Source: DASZCR01 sp964246705
GTDB lineage: Bacteria; Acidobacteriota; Blastocatellia; Pyrinomonadales; Pyrinomonadaceae
Direction of reading: 5' to 3'
Assembly (NCBI GenBank): GCA_964246705.1
Contig: CAXTRQ010000003.1
Span: forward strand, 1 to 64,000
DNA: 64,000 nucleotides
The position numbers and the translations under genes are program-made. The notes beneath the pieces were generated by a model. The model was given only the letters and a program-made list of their open reading frames with translations. It made no database searches and had not been told where the DNA came from. Numbering within the stretch: the first letter of the stretch is position 1; each line of letters starts with the position of its first letter. Positions 54,793 through 62,630 of this stretch are shown one piece after another.

Positions 54793-56106
54793 ATGATGAA
54801 CAGAGGGACGAAAGCCTGTCGCGTCGGTGTCTTCGACCAGATTGTGAGCGGCGGGGGCGGGCGAGTCTTTACGGTCAAACTGCTCGAAGAGTTTTCAAGA
54901 ATCGCGGGAGACAACTGGCATTTTCAACTGATGTGGCCCCTCTTTGATTCGAGCGACAATTTTTTGCCGCCGCCCCGTTTGCCTCATGTCGGTTTTGAAA
55001 GAATTTGTGTTGATGAGGTATCGGTCGGTCGTCACAAAATGCTCTCGCTGATAAACAACTGTGCGGCGAGCGGGATTTTGCCGGAGAAGAGTAAGAAGTG
55101 GGCATTGCTCCGAGCGAGAGCGTACCAGCGGAAAATCCATGAAACGGAACAGCGAAAACTGCGTCTCGGCGATGGCAGAGGCTTGCAGTGGCTTGAGCGA
55201 AGAATCAGTGAGTTTGACTTAATTTACATCCCATATCCATATCTCACACTGCCGGGCGATAGAGAATGGCTACCGCGTCTCCCGCTAGTTATCACCCTAC
55301 ATGATCTGGCACACGAGCAGACGGACGCATGGGGGGAAGTGACCGGAGTGTTACGTCATGAAGTAAGAAAGTGGACGGAGCTTGCCAGCCTCGTTATCTT
55401 CTCTTCCGATTACGTTAGACGGGAAGCGCAGAGGATTTATAACCTGCCCGCAGAGCGCACTAAAAGAATTTATCTGGTCTCGCCGGCTGCTACAGATACG
55501 CGACAAGCGACGGCTAACATCCGCGAACGGTATGGCCTTAATGAAGATTACATTCTCACCCTCGGGTGGGCTGCGAAACATAAAAAGGTGGAAACCATCC
55601 TCGAAGGCTTCGCGCTGTTCAAGAAACAATCGAATAGCCCCATCCAACTTGTCTTAGCCGGGCCTGACACGCAGAACATTTTGCAAAAAAACACTTACGG
55701 CTTAACTCTCGGCAGAGATGTCTACGCGCTCGGCTACGTGCCGGACGAAGACGTGCCAAGCCTCTATCAACACTCGACGCTGGTGGTCACGGCTTCGACT
55801 AGCGAGGCCGGGTTCAATGCGATGCTCTTCGACGCGATGTTTTATCGTAAGCCCGTCGTCTGTTCAAACATTCCACAGTTCATCGAAAGGCTCGGAACTG
55901 ACAATGCGCTGGCTCTGATTTTCGATCCCCATTCGCCAGCCTCGCTTGCCTCCGCCCTCACGCAGCACTTTGAAAATCCTGCGCAGGCCGAACTGCGAGT
56001 CGGTAATGCCAAAAAATTCATTGATTCCCGCACGCTGACGGACGTTGCCGGAGACTATCTTGACGCCTTTGAGTCGGTCTTGAAGCGGCGGCAGAAGGAG
56101 CATTGA
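54793..56106 (+). CDS. GT4-family glycosyltransferase
   Basis: This protein of about 437 residues starts at one of GTG-ATG-ATG at 54790-54796; no strong Shine-Dalgarno decides. The N-terminal half has FDQIVSGGGGRVFTVKLLEEF, a GT-B acceptor-side glycine loop. The C-terminal half has the nucleotide-sugar domain YILTLGWAAKHKKVETILEGF, VLAGPDTQN and LGYVPDEDVPSLYQHSTLVV. The E-x7-E region, usually EGFGLPxLEA, reads TSEAGFNAMLFDAM, with one Glu kept. It is predicted to be a retaining glycosyltransferase for an exported glycan. An aminotransferase and an acetyltransferase of the sugar-nucleotide kind follow closely. Confidence 0.87.
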   Translation: MMNRGTKACRVGVFDQIVSGGGGRVFTVKLLEEFSRIAGDNWHFQLMWPLFDSSDNFLPPPRLPHVGFERICVDEVSVGRHKMLSLINNCAASGILPEKSKKWALLRARAYQRKIHETEQRKLRLGDGRGLQWLERRISEFDLIYIPYPYLTLPGDREWLPRLPLVITLHDLAHEQTDAWGEVTGVLRHEVRKWTELASLVIFSSDYVRREAQRIYNLPAERTKRIYLVSPAATDTRQATANIRERYGLNEDYILTLGWAAKHKKVETILEGFALFKKQSNSPIQLVLAGPDTQNILQKNTYGLTLGRDVYALGYVPDEDVPSLYQHSTLVVTASTSEAGFNAMLFDAMFYRKPVVCSNIPQFIERLGTDNALALIFDPHSPASLASALTQHFENPAQAELRVGNAKKFIDSRTLTDVAGDYLDAFESVLKRRQKEH

Positions 56107-56180
56107 GCGATGAGTCTCGTCCGCGTGTGTTTGCATCTCGCCGGAGCGCGTTAAATTCTTATGATTGAGGATCGGAATTG

Positions 56181-57314
56181 ATGAAGCGACGATTTATTCC
56201 TGTGGCCGAACCCGTGTTGGGCGAAAAGGAGAAGCAATATGTGTTGGAATGTCTGGAGACAAGCTGGATTTCCGGCAGCGGTAAATTCGTGGATGCATTT
56301 GAGGAGATGTTCGCAGACTTCTGCGGCGTGCGTCATGCGGTGGCGATAGTTAACGGAACGGCGGCGCTTCACGTCGCACTGTTGGCTCTCGGCGTCGGGG
56401 CTGGCGATGAGGTGATTGTCCCCGACTTGAGTTACATCGCTTCGGCCAACGCCGTGACCTACTGCGGTGCGCGGCCTGTCTTTGCGGACATTGATCCTAT
56501 AACGTGGACGCTTTCTCCCGAAGACATGGCGCGAAAGATTACGGGACGAACCAAAGCCATCATGCCTGTTCACCTCTACGGGCATCCGGCGGACATGAAA
56601 CCGATTCTTGAAGTGGCAAGGCGGCACGAATTGTTCGTTGTCGAGGACGCCGCCGAAGCGCATGGCGCGGAGTACGGAGGGCGGCGCGTCGGTGGTCTGG
56701 GTGACGTTGCGACTTTCAGCTTCTACGGAAACAAAATCATCACGACCGGCGAAGGCGGTATGCTGACGACGAACGACGATGAACTGGCTCGAAAGGCGCG
56801 GCTACTCAAAGGGCAGGGCATGGATCCGCAACGCCGCTACTGGTTTCCTATAATCGGCTATAACTACCGGATGACTAACATCGAGGCCGCTATCGGGCTG
56901 GCGCAGTTGGAGAAAATTGATTGGTTTATCGAAAGAAGGCGTGAAGTCGCCGGGTGGTACGCGGACGCTTTGAAGAATCTCAATCTCGTCTCTCAAGTGG
57001 AAGCCCCTTGGGCTAAAAACGTCTACTGGCTTTACTCCGTCTGCGTTGCCGGGAATGTTGACCGGGACTTGTTGATGACGCGGTTATCGGAGCACGGCAT
57101 TGAGACGCGGCCATTTTTCTATCCGCTGCATCACATGCCCCCCTACCTCGACCCCGGCGCGCAAGCCTCTCTTCCTATCTCGACACGAATCGCAGCGCGT
57201 GGACTCAATCTGCCGTCTTCAGCCACACTCACAAAGGACGACATCAATTACATCGCGGACGCGCTGCACACGTGTCTTCAAATGCAAGAGATGGCACGAC
57301 GAAATGATGATTAA
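56181..57314 (+). CDS. DegT/DnrJ/EryC1/StrS-family sugar aminotransferase
   Basis: This 377-residue protein (ATG 56181 after GAGG; a TTG abuts it) belongs to fold-type I PLP enzymes acting on NDP-keto sugars. The motifs are SGSGKFVDAFE, the cofactor site NGTAALHVAL and DLSYIASANAV, MPVHLYGHPADM, EDAAEAHGAEY, and the PLP-lysine in FYGNKIITTGEGG. The closest resemblance is to perosamine synthase-like aminotransferases. The stop overlaps the acetyltransferase start by 11 bases, and 75 bases separate it from the glycosyltransferase. This suggests that an N-acylated amino sugar is made and transferred by this operon. Confidence 0.92.
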   Translation: MKRRFIPVAEPVLGEKEKQYVLECLETSWISGSGKFVDAFEEMFADFCGVRHAVAIVNGTAALHVALLALGVGAGDEVIVPDLSYIASANAVTYCGARPVFADIDPITWTLSPEDMARKITGRTKAIMPVHLYGHPADMKPILEVARRHELFVVEDAAEAHGAEYGGRRVGGLGDVATFSFYGNKIITTGEGGMLTTNDDELARKARLLKGQGMDPQRRYWFPIIGYNYRMTNIEAAIGLAQLEKIDWFIERRREVAGWYADALKNLNLVSQVEAPWAKNVYWLYSVCVAGNVDRDLLMTRLSEHGIETRPFFYPLHHMPPYLDPGAQASLPISTRIAARGLNLPSSATLTKDDINYIADALHTCLQMQEMARRNDD

Positions 57315-57792
57315 CGACCCTTTAACTATTCACCCTCTCCTGCCCGAAGACGCGCCGCGACTTGCCACAATGCTTCGCGCGCAGCCGCCGGACTACAGTC
57401 GTTTTTTCTACCCGTTCAGTTTTGAGGAGTCCGTCATTGCGAGCATGTTGTCTGATTGTGAACACGACGTTTATATGGGCATCTATCATCGAGATGAACT
57501 TGTCGGACTGTACATGCTGCGGGGATGGGATGAGGGATATGAGGTTCCCGCCTTCGGAATCCTGATAGCTGAAAAGTATCGCGGCTACGGGCTGGAGATG
57601 ATGTCTCTAGAGGCGGCAAAAACCATCTGTAAGCTGCGGGGCACATCTCGCATGATGTTAAAGATGCACCCTGATAATTTTTCGTCCAGAGGCGTGGCGC
57701 GAAAAATAGGCTTCCGGCAGACCGGCGTCGAACCGGAGAGCGGCAATATTATTTATCACTGCGAAATCGCCAAGCCCGCCGCGAAGTCTTAA
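57304..57792 (+). CDS. GNAT-family N-acetyltransferase
   Basis: The ATG at 57304 overlaps the aminotransferase end; the frame is open further upstream only inside that gene. The 162-residue protein has the GNAT fold: the strand-4 acceptor region (YMGIYHRDELVGLYML), the acetyl-CoA pyrophosphate loop EKYRGYGLEMM (related to the usual Q/R-x-x-G-x-G/A) and the C-terminal ARKIGFRQTGVE. In this operon it most likely acetylates the amino sugar produced by the preceding enzyme. Confidence 0.88.
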   Translation: MMINDPLTIHPLLPEDAPRLATMLRAQPPDYSRFFYPFSFEESVIASMLSDCEHDVYMGIYHRDELVGLYMLRGWDEGYEVPAFGILIAEKYRGYGLEMMSLEAAKTICKLRGTSRMMLKMHPDNFSSRGVARKIGFRQTGVEPESGNIIYHCEIAKPAAKS

Positions 57793-57797
57793 AGCAG

Positions 57798-57824
57798 AGA
57801 TTTCAAGCTCAAGATTTGAAATCT
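57798..57824 (+). terminator. Hairpin after the glycan operon
   Basis: A nine-base stem AGATTTCAA pairs with TTGAAATCT across a nine-base loop, six bases after the acetyltransferase stop. There is no strong T-tract, so it may be a weak or Rho-assisted terminator. It is AT-rich, so stability is modest. Confidence 0.4.
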
Positions 57825-57876
57825 TAAAGCATCCAACCTTTTGCTTTCTTTGCGCCTCCAGCGTCTTGGCGCGAAA

Positions 57877-58596
57877 CTATTTGCCGTAAAAGCGAAAAGT
57901 TAATCCGAGCGTCAATCCGACGGATCATCGCTCGGACGGATACGCGATTTAAAGAAGTTCTGCGTTTCAAAATATCGCTTGTTGGTCAGATTATCTACGG
58001 CGAGGTTGAAGTCCATCCAACACCGCAGACGCTTGTTGGCGTAGAAATCCAGCACGTCTTGTCCGGCTGCGCGAATGCCGGGGTTTTCGCCGTCGAGCCG
58101 ATAGCTGCTGATATGACGGTAGCGGAGCGAGCCTGTGAAGCCTCGATAACCGGAAACAGTCAGCCCAGCGTTAGCGACCGTGTGCGGGGCGCTCTCCACA
58201 TAGACGCGCGGGAACGTGCCACGATAGAAGGCGTTGAAGAATGGACGCCTAATGTTCCGCTACGAACTCTGCCGCCGTTGTCCGGGTCAATGAAGCCGAA
58301 ACGGTCGAGCCGACCGGCAGCGACTTCATCCAGCGGAATCTGGCCGGAGGAAAAGAAATCGTTCCGTCCGGCGTTAAATTTCAACCCGGCGGCGCGGCTT
58401 CCATTGAGGCGACGCGTGCCGAAGCTGAGCGAACGACGAGGGACACGCCCGGCACTAATTCGTTGCGTTGAGTGATAAGGACACCGGAAAGCCTGTGCGA
58501 AGCGCACGGTGCAGATGATTGCTTTGGCGATTGAATGGCGACGACGGGAAAGGACAGAAACAAGATACCGATAGCGATGACGACGAACCGGCGCAT
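57877..58596 (-). pseudogene. Wrecked TonB-dependent receptor gene (three fragments, two frame changes)
   Basis: An intact start (ATG 58596 after AGGA) gives a signal peptide and the beginning of a regulatory-like domain (LSGVLITQRNELVPGVSLVV). At about 58390 the match shifts frame to GLKFNAGRNDFFSSGQIPLDEV and LDRFGFIDPDNGGRVRSG. At about 58240 it shifts again to RPFFNAFYRGTFPRVYVESAPHTVANAGL and the barrel end (LAVDNLTNKRYFETQN). A third change near 57925 gives VGLTLGLTFRFYGK and a stop at 57877. A complete receiver of this type would need 600-800 residues; about 240 remain. It sits directly downstream of a nickel/cobalt-type transporter gene. Confidence 0.82.
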
Positions 58597-58750
58597 GATG
58601 AATTCCTGTGTGAGCAATTATTCTGTTGCGTTAGAAAATCAGGCGAGGGTAACGCTAAATTGAATTTTCAAAACATGCTTCGGCTAAGCATATAGAAATT
58701 GAAGATGCAGCACTGAATTACATCTGATGCTGATTGTGCGGGCGCGACCT

Positions 58751-61075
58751 TTAGCGAAACAGGCCGCCGGTAAAACCGATCTCATAAACCATGAAGAGTC
58801 CAAAGCATACGCTGAAGACTCCGCTCAGACCACGCACCGCGAAATTCGCACGGTCGAAGCGGCCTGCTGTCAGGTACACCGGCAGCCCGACGAGCACGCT
58901 CATCAGCATCATGCCGCCAATCGAACCGACGCCGAACAATAAAATATAAACCAGCCCGACGAGCGGCGATTGAATAGCCGAGAGCACCAACAACATCAAC
59001 GCGGCGCTGCCCGCCATCCCATGAATCATTCCGATAATGACGGGGCGCACGCTCAGACGGAATCCGTGATGAGTGTGTTCTTCCGCGTCGGGTGAGCCGT
59101 CGTGGAGATGCGGATGGACGTGCCTGTGCCCTCCATGGCGATGGACGTGAAAGTGAAGCTGTCCCCCGGGTCTCAACAGTTTTCGTAGAACATTCAAGCC
59201 CAGCGCGACCAGCATTATCCCGACGCAAAATTCTAACGCCAGCGCCATCCGTTCGCTGATTTTGATATGGAGCAGAATAACCGCGATGCCCGCGATGAAC
59301 AGCGAAATTGTGTGGCCGACGCCCCAGAGTCCTCCCACTAATGACGAGCCAAGTAAACTTTTGCGCTCGCTGACGATGGTTGAGACCGCTGCCAGATGAT
59401 CGGCTTCGGTCGCGTGCTTGAGGCCGAGGACGAAGCCGAGGAAGAGCACCGAAGCGATTGACATCGAAGCCATCTGCGTCTCGGAGTCGGAGAGAAGTGC
59501 GCGCCAGTCAAATCCCGTCTGGCCGAGCGATTCATAGCATAGCACTGCTCCGATGCCGCTAATGACGAGCGCGCTCAAGATCGGCAACACGCGAATCAGG
59601 TGGCCGGAGAAGAAGTTTCCCGTCGAACTCTTCATCCAGCGTCCGGCATAGACGAAAGCGAGGCCGATGCCGGTCAGCGTCGCGGCCAGCCCTATGCTGA
59701 AAGCCACTACCAAAATAAGACCGTAGCCGACGCGTTGAAGCGCGATGGCCGACAGCATCACGACGAGCGCCGAAGGACACGGAAGCAGCCCACCGGAGAT
59801 GCCGAGCGCGAGCAGACGCCCCCACGTCACAGGAGAGCCATCCGCGCCCGGAGGCAGATGTGTGTGCGTGCTTCCCCCGTGCGTATGCGTTAGCGACGAG
59901 TCGTCATGTGCATGGCTATGCTGTGTATGTGCATGAGAATGATTGTCGCCGTGATGATGATGGTGGTCGTGTGGCGCATAGCCGAATGCGGCGCGAAGCC
60001 GCTGAACAAATAGACTCAGGCCGATGAACATCACAATCGCGCCTGAGATCAGACTGAGAATAGGAAAGAGGCGTTCCGGCACGATGTATTGCGAGAGGAA
60101 TAAGGTCACGACGCCGAGCGCGATGACGCCAGCCGTATGAGTAATGGTAACGGTCAGGCCGAGGAAGGCGGCGTGGCGCGGCGTCCCGCGCGAGCCGACG
60201 AGATACGCGCCGACGACAGTCTTGCCGTGGCCGGGCGAGAGCGCATGGACGCTGCCGAGCGCGGCGGCAATCAGCAAGCCCAGCAGAGCCACTCCGGGCG
60301 TCAACTCTGGCACGGCGATCAGTTCGGCGAAGTAGTCGCGCGCGGGCGTGCTCGCCGGTCGTCCGTTGCGCGCCATCAGCGGCGTCGAACCCTGCGGCGC
60401 GACGATTCCCCGTGCGAACGACAATTCTGCGGAACGCTCGTTGAGCGGGGCGGTCAGCATGTCTTCAGGATATTTTTTGATCTCATCCGTCACGGCATTA
60501 CCGTACGCGGAGCTATCGAAAATCGTCATGCCGGAGGCAGGGACAACAACCAACTCGCGCCAGCCGGAACGCTCCCTGTGATTAGTGTCTTCAAAGCGGA
60601 TGCGGCGCGAGGCGGATGCGCCGTCGCTCGCGGGCATCGCTCCTATGAGGTCGCATTCGACGCGAAGCGTTTTCAGACCTCCCGCGCCGGGGGGCATCGT
60701 GAGTGATTTCGACGCCACCTCGATTGGCACGCGCATCCCGTCAACTGTGAGTACAAGACCAGCCGCATAACCTTTCGTGGTGCGTCGAAGATAATCATCG
60801 CGTTCGGCGTCGGAGAGCGTGCCGTCCGAGTTGCCGTCCATCTCCTGCGATTGTTGAAAAGCCGGAATCTCGGCCATGTCCACCACGTAGCGGATACGGA
60901 GGCGACTGTCTTCAACTTCGATACGTACAAAGTGGTTAGTGGTGAAATTGCCAAGCGGATGAGCCGAGACCTCGCGGGCAGGATAAAGCGCCAGTAGGGC
61001 GATGCCGAGCGCGATTGCCAGCGCGCAATAATGACGATGCGCGCGATGTCGAGTCGGCGATGCGTAATCAAACAT
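58751..61075 (-). CDS. Nickel/cobalt transporter fusion (periplasmic domain + NicO/RcnA-like + UreH/NiCoT-like)
   Basis: The start at 61075 (MFDYASP) follows the TPR gene by 22 bases and has GGAG a little upstream; the frame is open further back. Residues 1-35 are a signal sequence, followed by a periplasmic domain to about 265 (ALGNFTTNHFVRIEVED, FEDTNHRERSGW). Module 1 has SPGHGKTVVGAYLVGSRG near 280 (NicO family), a His/Asp loop (HDHHHHHGDNHSHAHTQHSH, about 362-405) and the signature ISGGLLPCPSALVVMLSAI. Module 2 has LGLKHATEADHLAAVST near 555, matching the HAxDADHI motif of NiCoT/UreH permeases, and a second His-rich loop near 640-670. The fusion of two transporter families plus two metal-binding loops points to nickel or cobalt transport. 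Direction is not determinable. Confidence 0.88.
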   Translation of the reverse strand: MFDYASPTRHRAHRHYCALAIALGIALLALYPAREVSAHPLGNFTTNHFVRIEVEDSRLRIRYVVDMAEIPAFQQSQEMDGNSDGTLSDAERDDYLRRTTKGYAAGLVLTVDGMRVPIEVASKSLTMPPGAGGLKTLRVECDLIGAMPASDGASASRRIRFEDTNHRERSGWRELVVVPASGMTIFDSSAYGNAVTDEIKKYPEDMLTAPLNERSAELSFARGIVAPQGSTPLMARNGRPASTPARDYFAELIAVPELTPGVALLGLLIAAALGSVHALSPGHGKTVVGAYLVGSRGTPRHAAFLGLTVTITHTAGVIALGVVTLFLSQYIVPERLFPILSLISGAIVMFIGLSLFVQRLRAAFGYAPHDHHHHHGDNHSHAHTQHSHAHDDSSLTHTHGGSTHTHLPPGADGSPVTWGRLLALGISGGLLPCPSALVVMLSAIALQRVGYGLILVVAFSIGLAATLTGIGLAFVYAGRWMKSSTGNFFSGHLIRVLPILSALVISGIGAVLCYESLGQTGFDWRALLSDSETQMASMSIASVLFLGFVLGLKHATEADHLAAVSTIVSERKSLLGSSLVGGLWGVGHTISLFIAGIAVILLHIKISERMALALEFCVGIMLVALGLNVLRKLLRPGGQLHFHVHRHGGHRHVHPHLHDGSPDAEEHTHHGFRLSVRPVIIGMIHGMAGSAALMLLVLSAIQSPLVGLVYILLFGVGSIGGMMLMSVLVGLPVYLTAGRFDRANFAVRGLSGVFSVCFGLFMVYEIGFTGGLFR

Positions 61076-61097
61076 AAAGATTAAAATCTCCGGGCAT

Positions 61098-62450
61098 TCA
61101 GACCGCGAGCATGCGTAGTGTCTGCCGCGCAACGTCGGCTTGCAAAACGTCAAACGAGGGATTGATGTTAAGCGCCTGCTTGAGATGCTTCGCGGCCGCT
61201 TGGGCATCACCGAGCGCCTTGTAGATCATGCCCGCGTGATAGAGCAGGCGTGCGTCGCGTGTGCCGAGCCGGAGCGCCTCGTCAATGGAAGTTTTAGCTT
61301 CGGCAAGTTCGCCTTTTTTATAAAGACACCATGCCAGCAGGTCGCTCGTATAGATGTCTGCGCGTGCGGAACGTTCGCGCCGCGCCACCTCCAACGCTTC
61401 GTCAATCTTCATGTCGTGGTCAGCCCAGAACAGTGCTATCTGGCGCGAATAAGTCCCTTTGCCATAACTGCCCGCGTTCTCTGTGAACTCGGCGAGATCG
61501 TATTGCTTTTTAGCTTCTTCGGTACGACCCAGTTTGGTTAATAAATCGCCGAGCGCGATTGCCGTGTCAGGCAGAGGGACGCGTTCGAGTGAACGCCGGT
61601 AAAACTCGACGGCTTTAGTCGTGTCGCCATCGGCGAGGCGCGCGCGCGCTTTCGCGGCCAACCCCAGATGGTAATCGGGAAACGAGAACAGCGCGCGGTC
61701 GTATTCGTGCTCGGCCTCGCGCCGCTTGCCCGCGTTCATCAGTTCGTCGCCGAGGTGTACGGCGCACCAAGCGATACTTTCCGGGTCGCCCGGATTGGCG
61801 GATTCCAGTGCCGTCCGCATCGCTTCAATCGCGCCTTGCGTGTCGCCGTAGAGCGAGCGGATGTAGGAGACGCGCGCAAATGAGCCTGTGTAAGGGCGTA
61901 GATCAACGGCAGTCTGCGCGGCCTTGATGGCCTCTTCATATCTGCCTAGTTCGACCAACGCATCGGTCATGGCTTCCCATAACTCAAAGTCACGGGGACG
62001 TTGTTCGACGGCGCGTTTCGCCGCATCGAGCGCCTCTGCAAAACGATGATTGCTGAGCGTGAGTTTGATTTGAAGCTTGGTCGCATCGAAGTTGCCGGGC
62101 GCGAGTTTGAGCGACTGCGCCAGCGCCGCTTCGGCACGCGTGTTGAAGCCGAAATCTCCGGTCTCGCGCGCTTTCTGCATAAAACCGATGGCAAGAAAGT
62201 TATAGCCGTTGGGCGCATCGGGCGCTTTTTGAATCAACGCCTGTGCTGTGCGGATTTGCCGGTCGGCGGGCGTGGCAAGTTGAGAGAGCGTGCCGGGAAC
62301 CTCGGCGAGGGCTGCGCCCGCAGCGACGGTAGATGATTGCGGCGACGCCGTGACGCCAGCCTGCGGCGTACGTTTCGACACGGCGAAGACGCCCAGCACG
62401 ACGAGCAGTACGACGAGAATCGCCCCGGCTATAATCAATTTGTAACGCAT
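61098..62450 (-). CDS. Membrane-anchored TPR-repeat protein
   Basis: The start at 62450 (MRYKLIIAG) is preferred over an upstream frame because the hydrophobic anchor follows immediately; a weak GATAAAG precedes it. The 450-residue product has one N-terminal transmembrane helix (LIIAGAILVVLLVVLGVFAVS). At least nine tetratricopeptide helices pairs follow, e.g. RFAEALDAAKRAVEQRPRDF, RYEEAIKAAQTAVDLRPYTG, LTKLGRTEEAKKQYDLAE and ALGDAQAAAKHLKQALNINP. TPR proteins scaffold complexes. The gene is co-directional with the DUF4331 gene (upstream) and the transporter (22 bases downstream), so it belongs to that extracytoplasmic system. Confidence 0.87.
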   Translation of the reverse strand: MRYKLIIAGAILVVLLVVLGVFAVSKRTPQAGVTASPQSSTVAAGAALAEVPGTLSQLATPADRQIRTAQALIQKAPDAPNGYNFLAIGFMQKARETGDFGFNTRAEAALAQSLKLAPGNFDATKLQIKLTLSNHRFAEALDAAKRAVEQRPRDFELWEAMTDALVELGRYEEAIKAAQTAVDLRPYTGSFARVSYIRSLYGDTQGAIEAMRTALESANPGDPESIAWCAVHLGDELMNAGKRREAEHEYDRALFSFPDYHLGLAAKARARLADGDTTKAVEFYRRSLERVPLPDTAIALGDLLTKLGRTEEAKKQYDLAEFTENAGSYGKGTYSRQIALFWADHDMKIDEALEVARRERSARADIYTSDLLAWCLYKKGELAEAKTSIDEALRLGTRDARLLYHAGMIYKALGDAQAAAKHLKQALNINPSFDVLQADVARQTLRMLAV

Positions 62451-62630
62451 AACTTTATCTACCGCTCGACTAATTTTTAAAGAGATGAACGCCGGAACCG
62501 ACTTTGGCTTAGCTCGATTCCGGCGCACCTTTGGCTCGGAAGCAGTCCGACTAATATCTGTGAAAGCTTGATGCGAAATTCCTCACCGCTGCAAAAAGCT
62601 TCATGCTGTCCGGCCTTGCTTCCCGACTCT

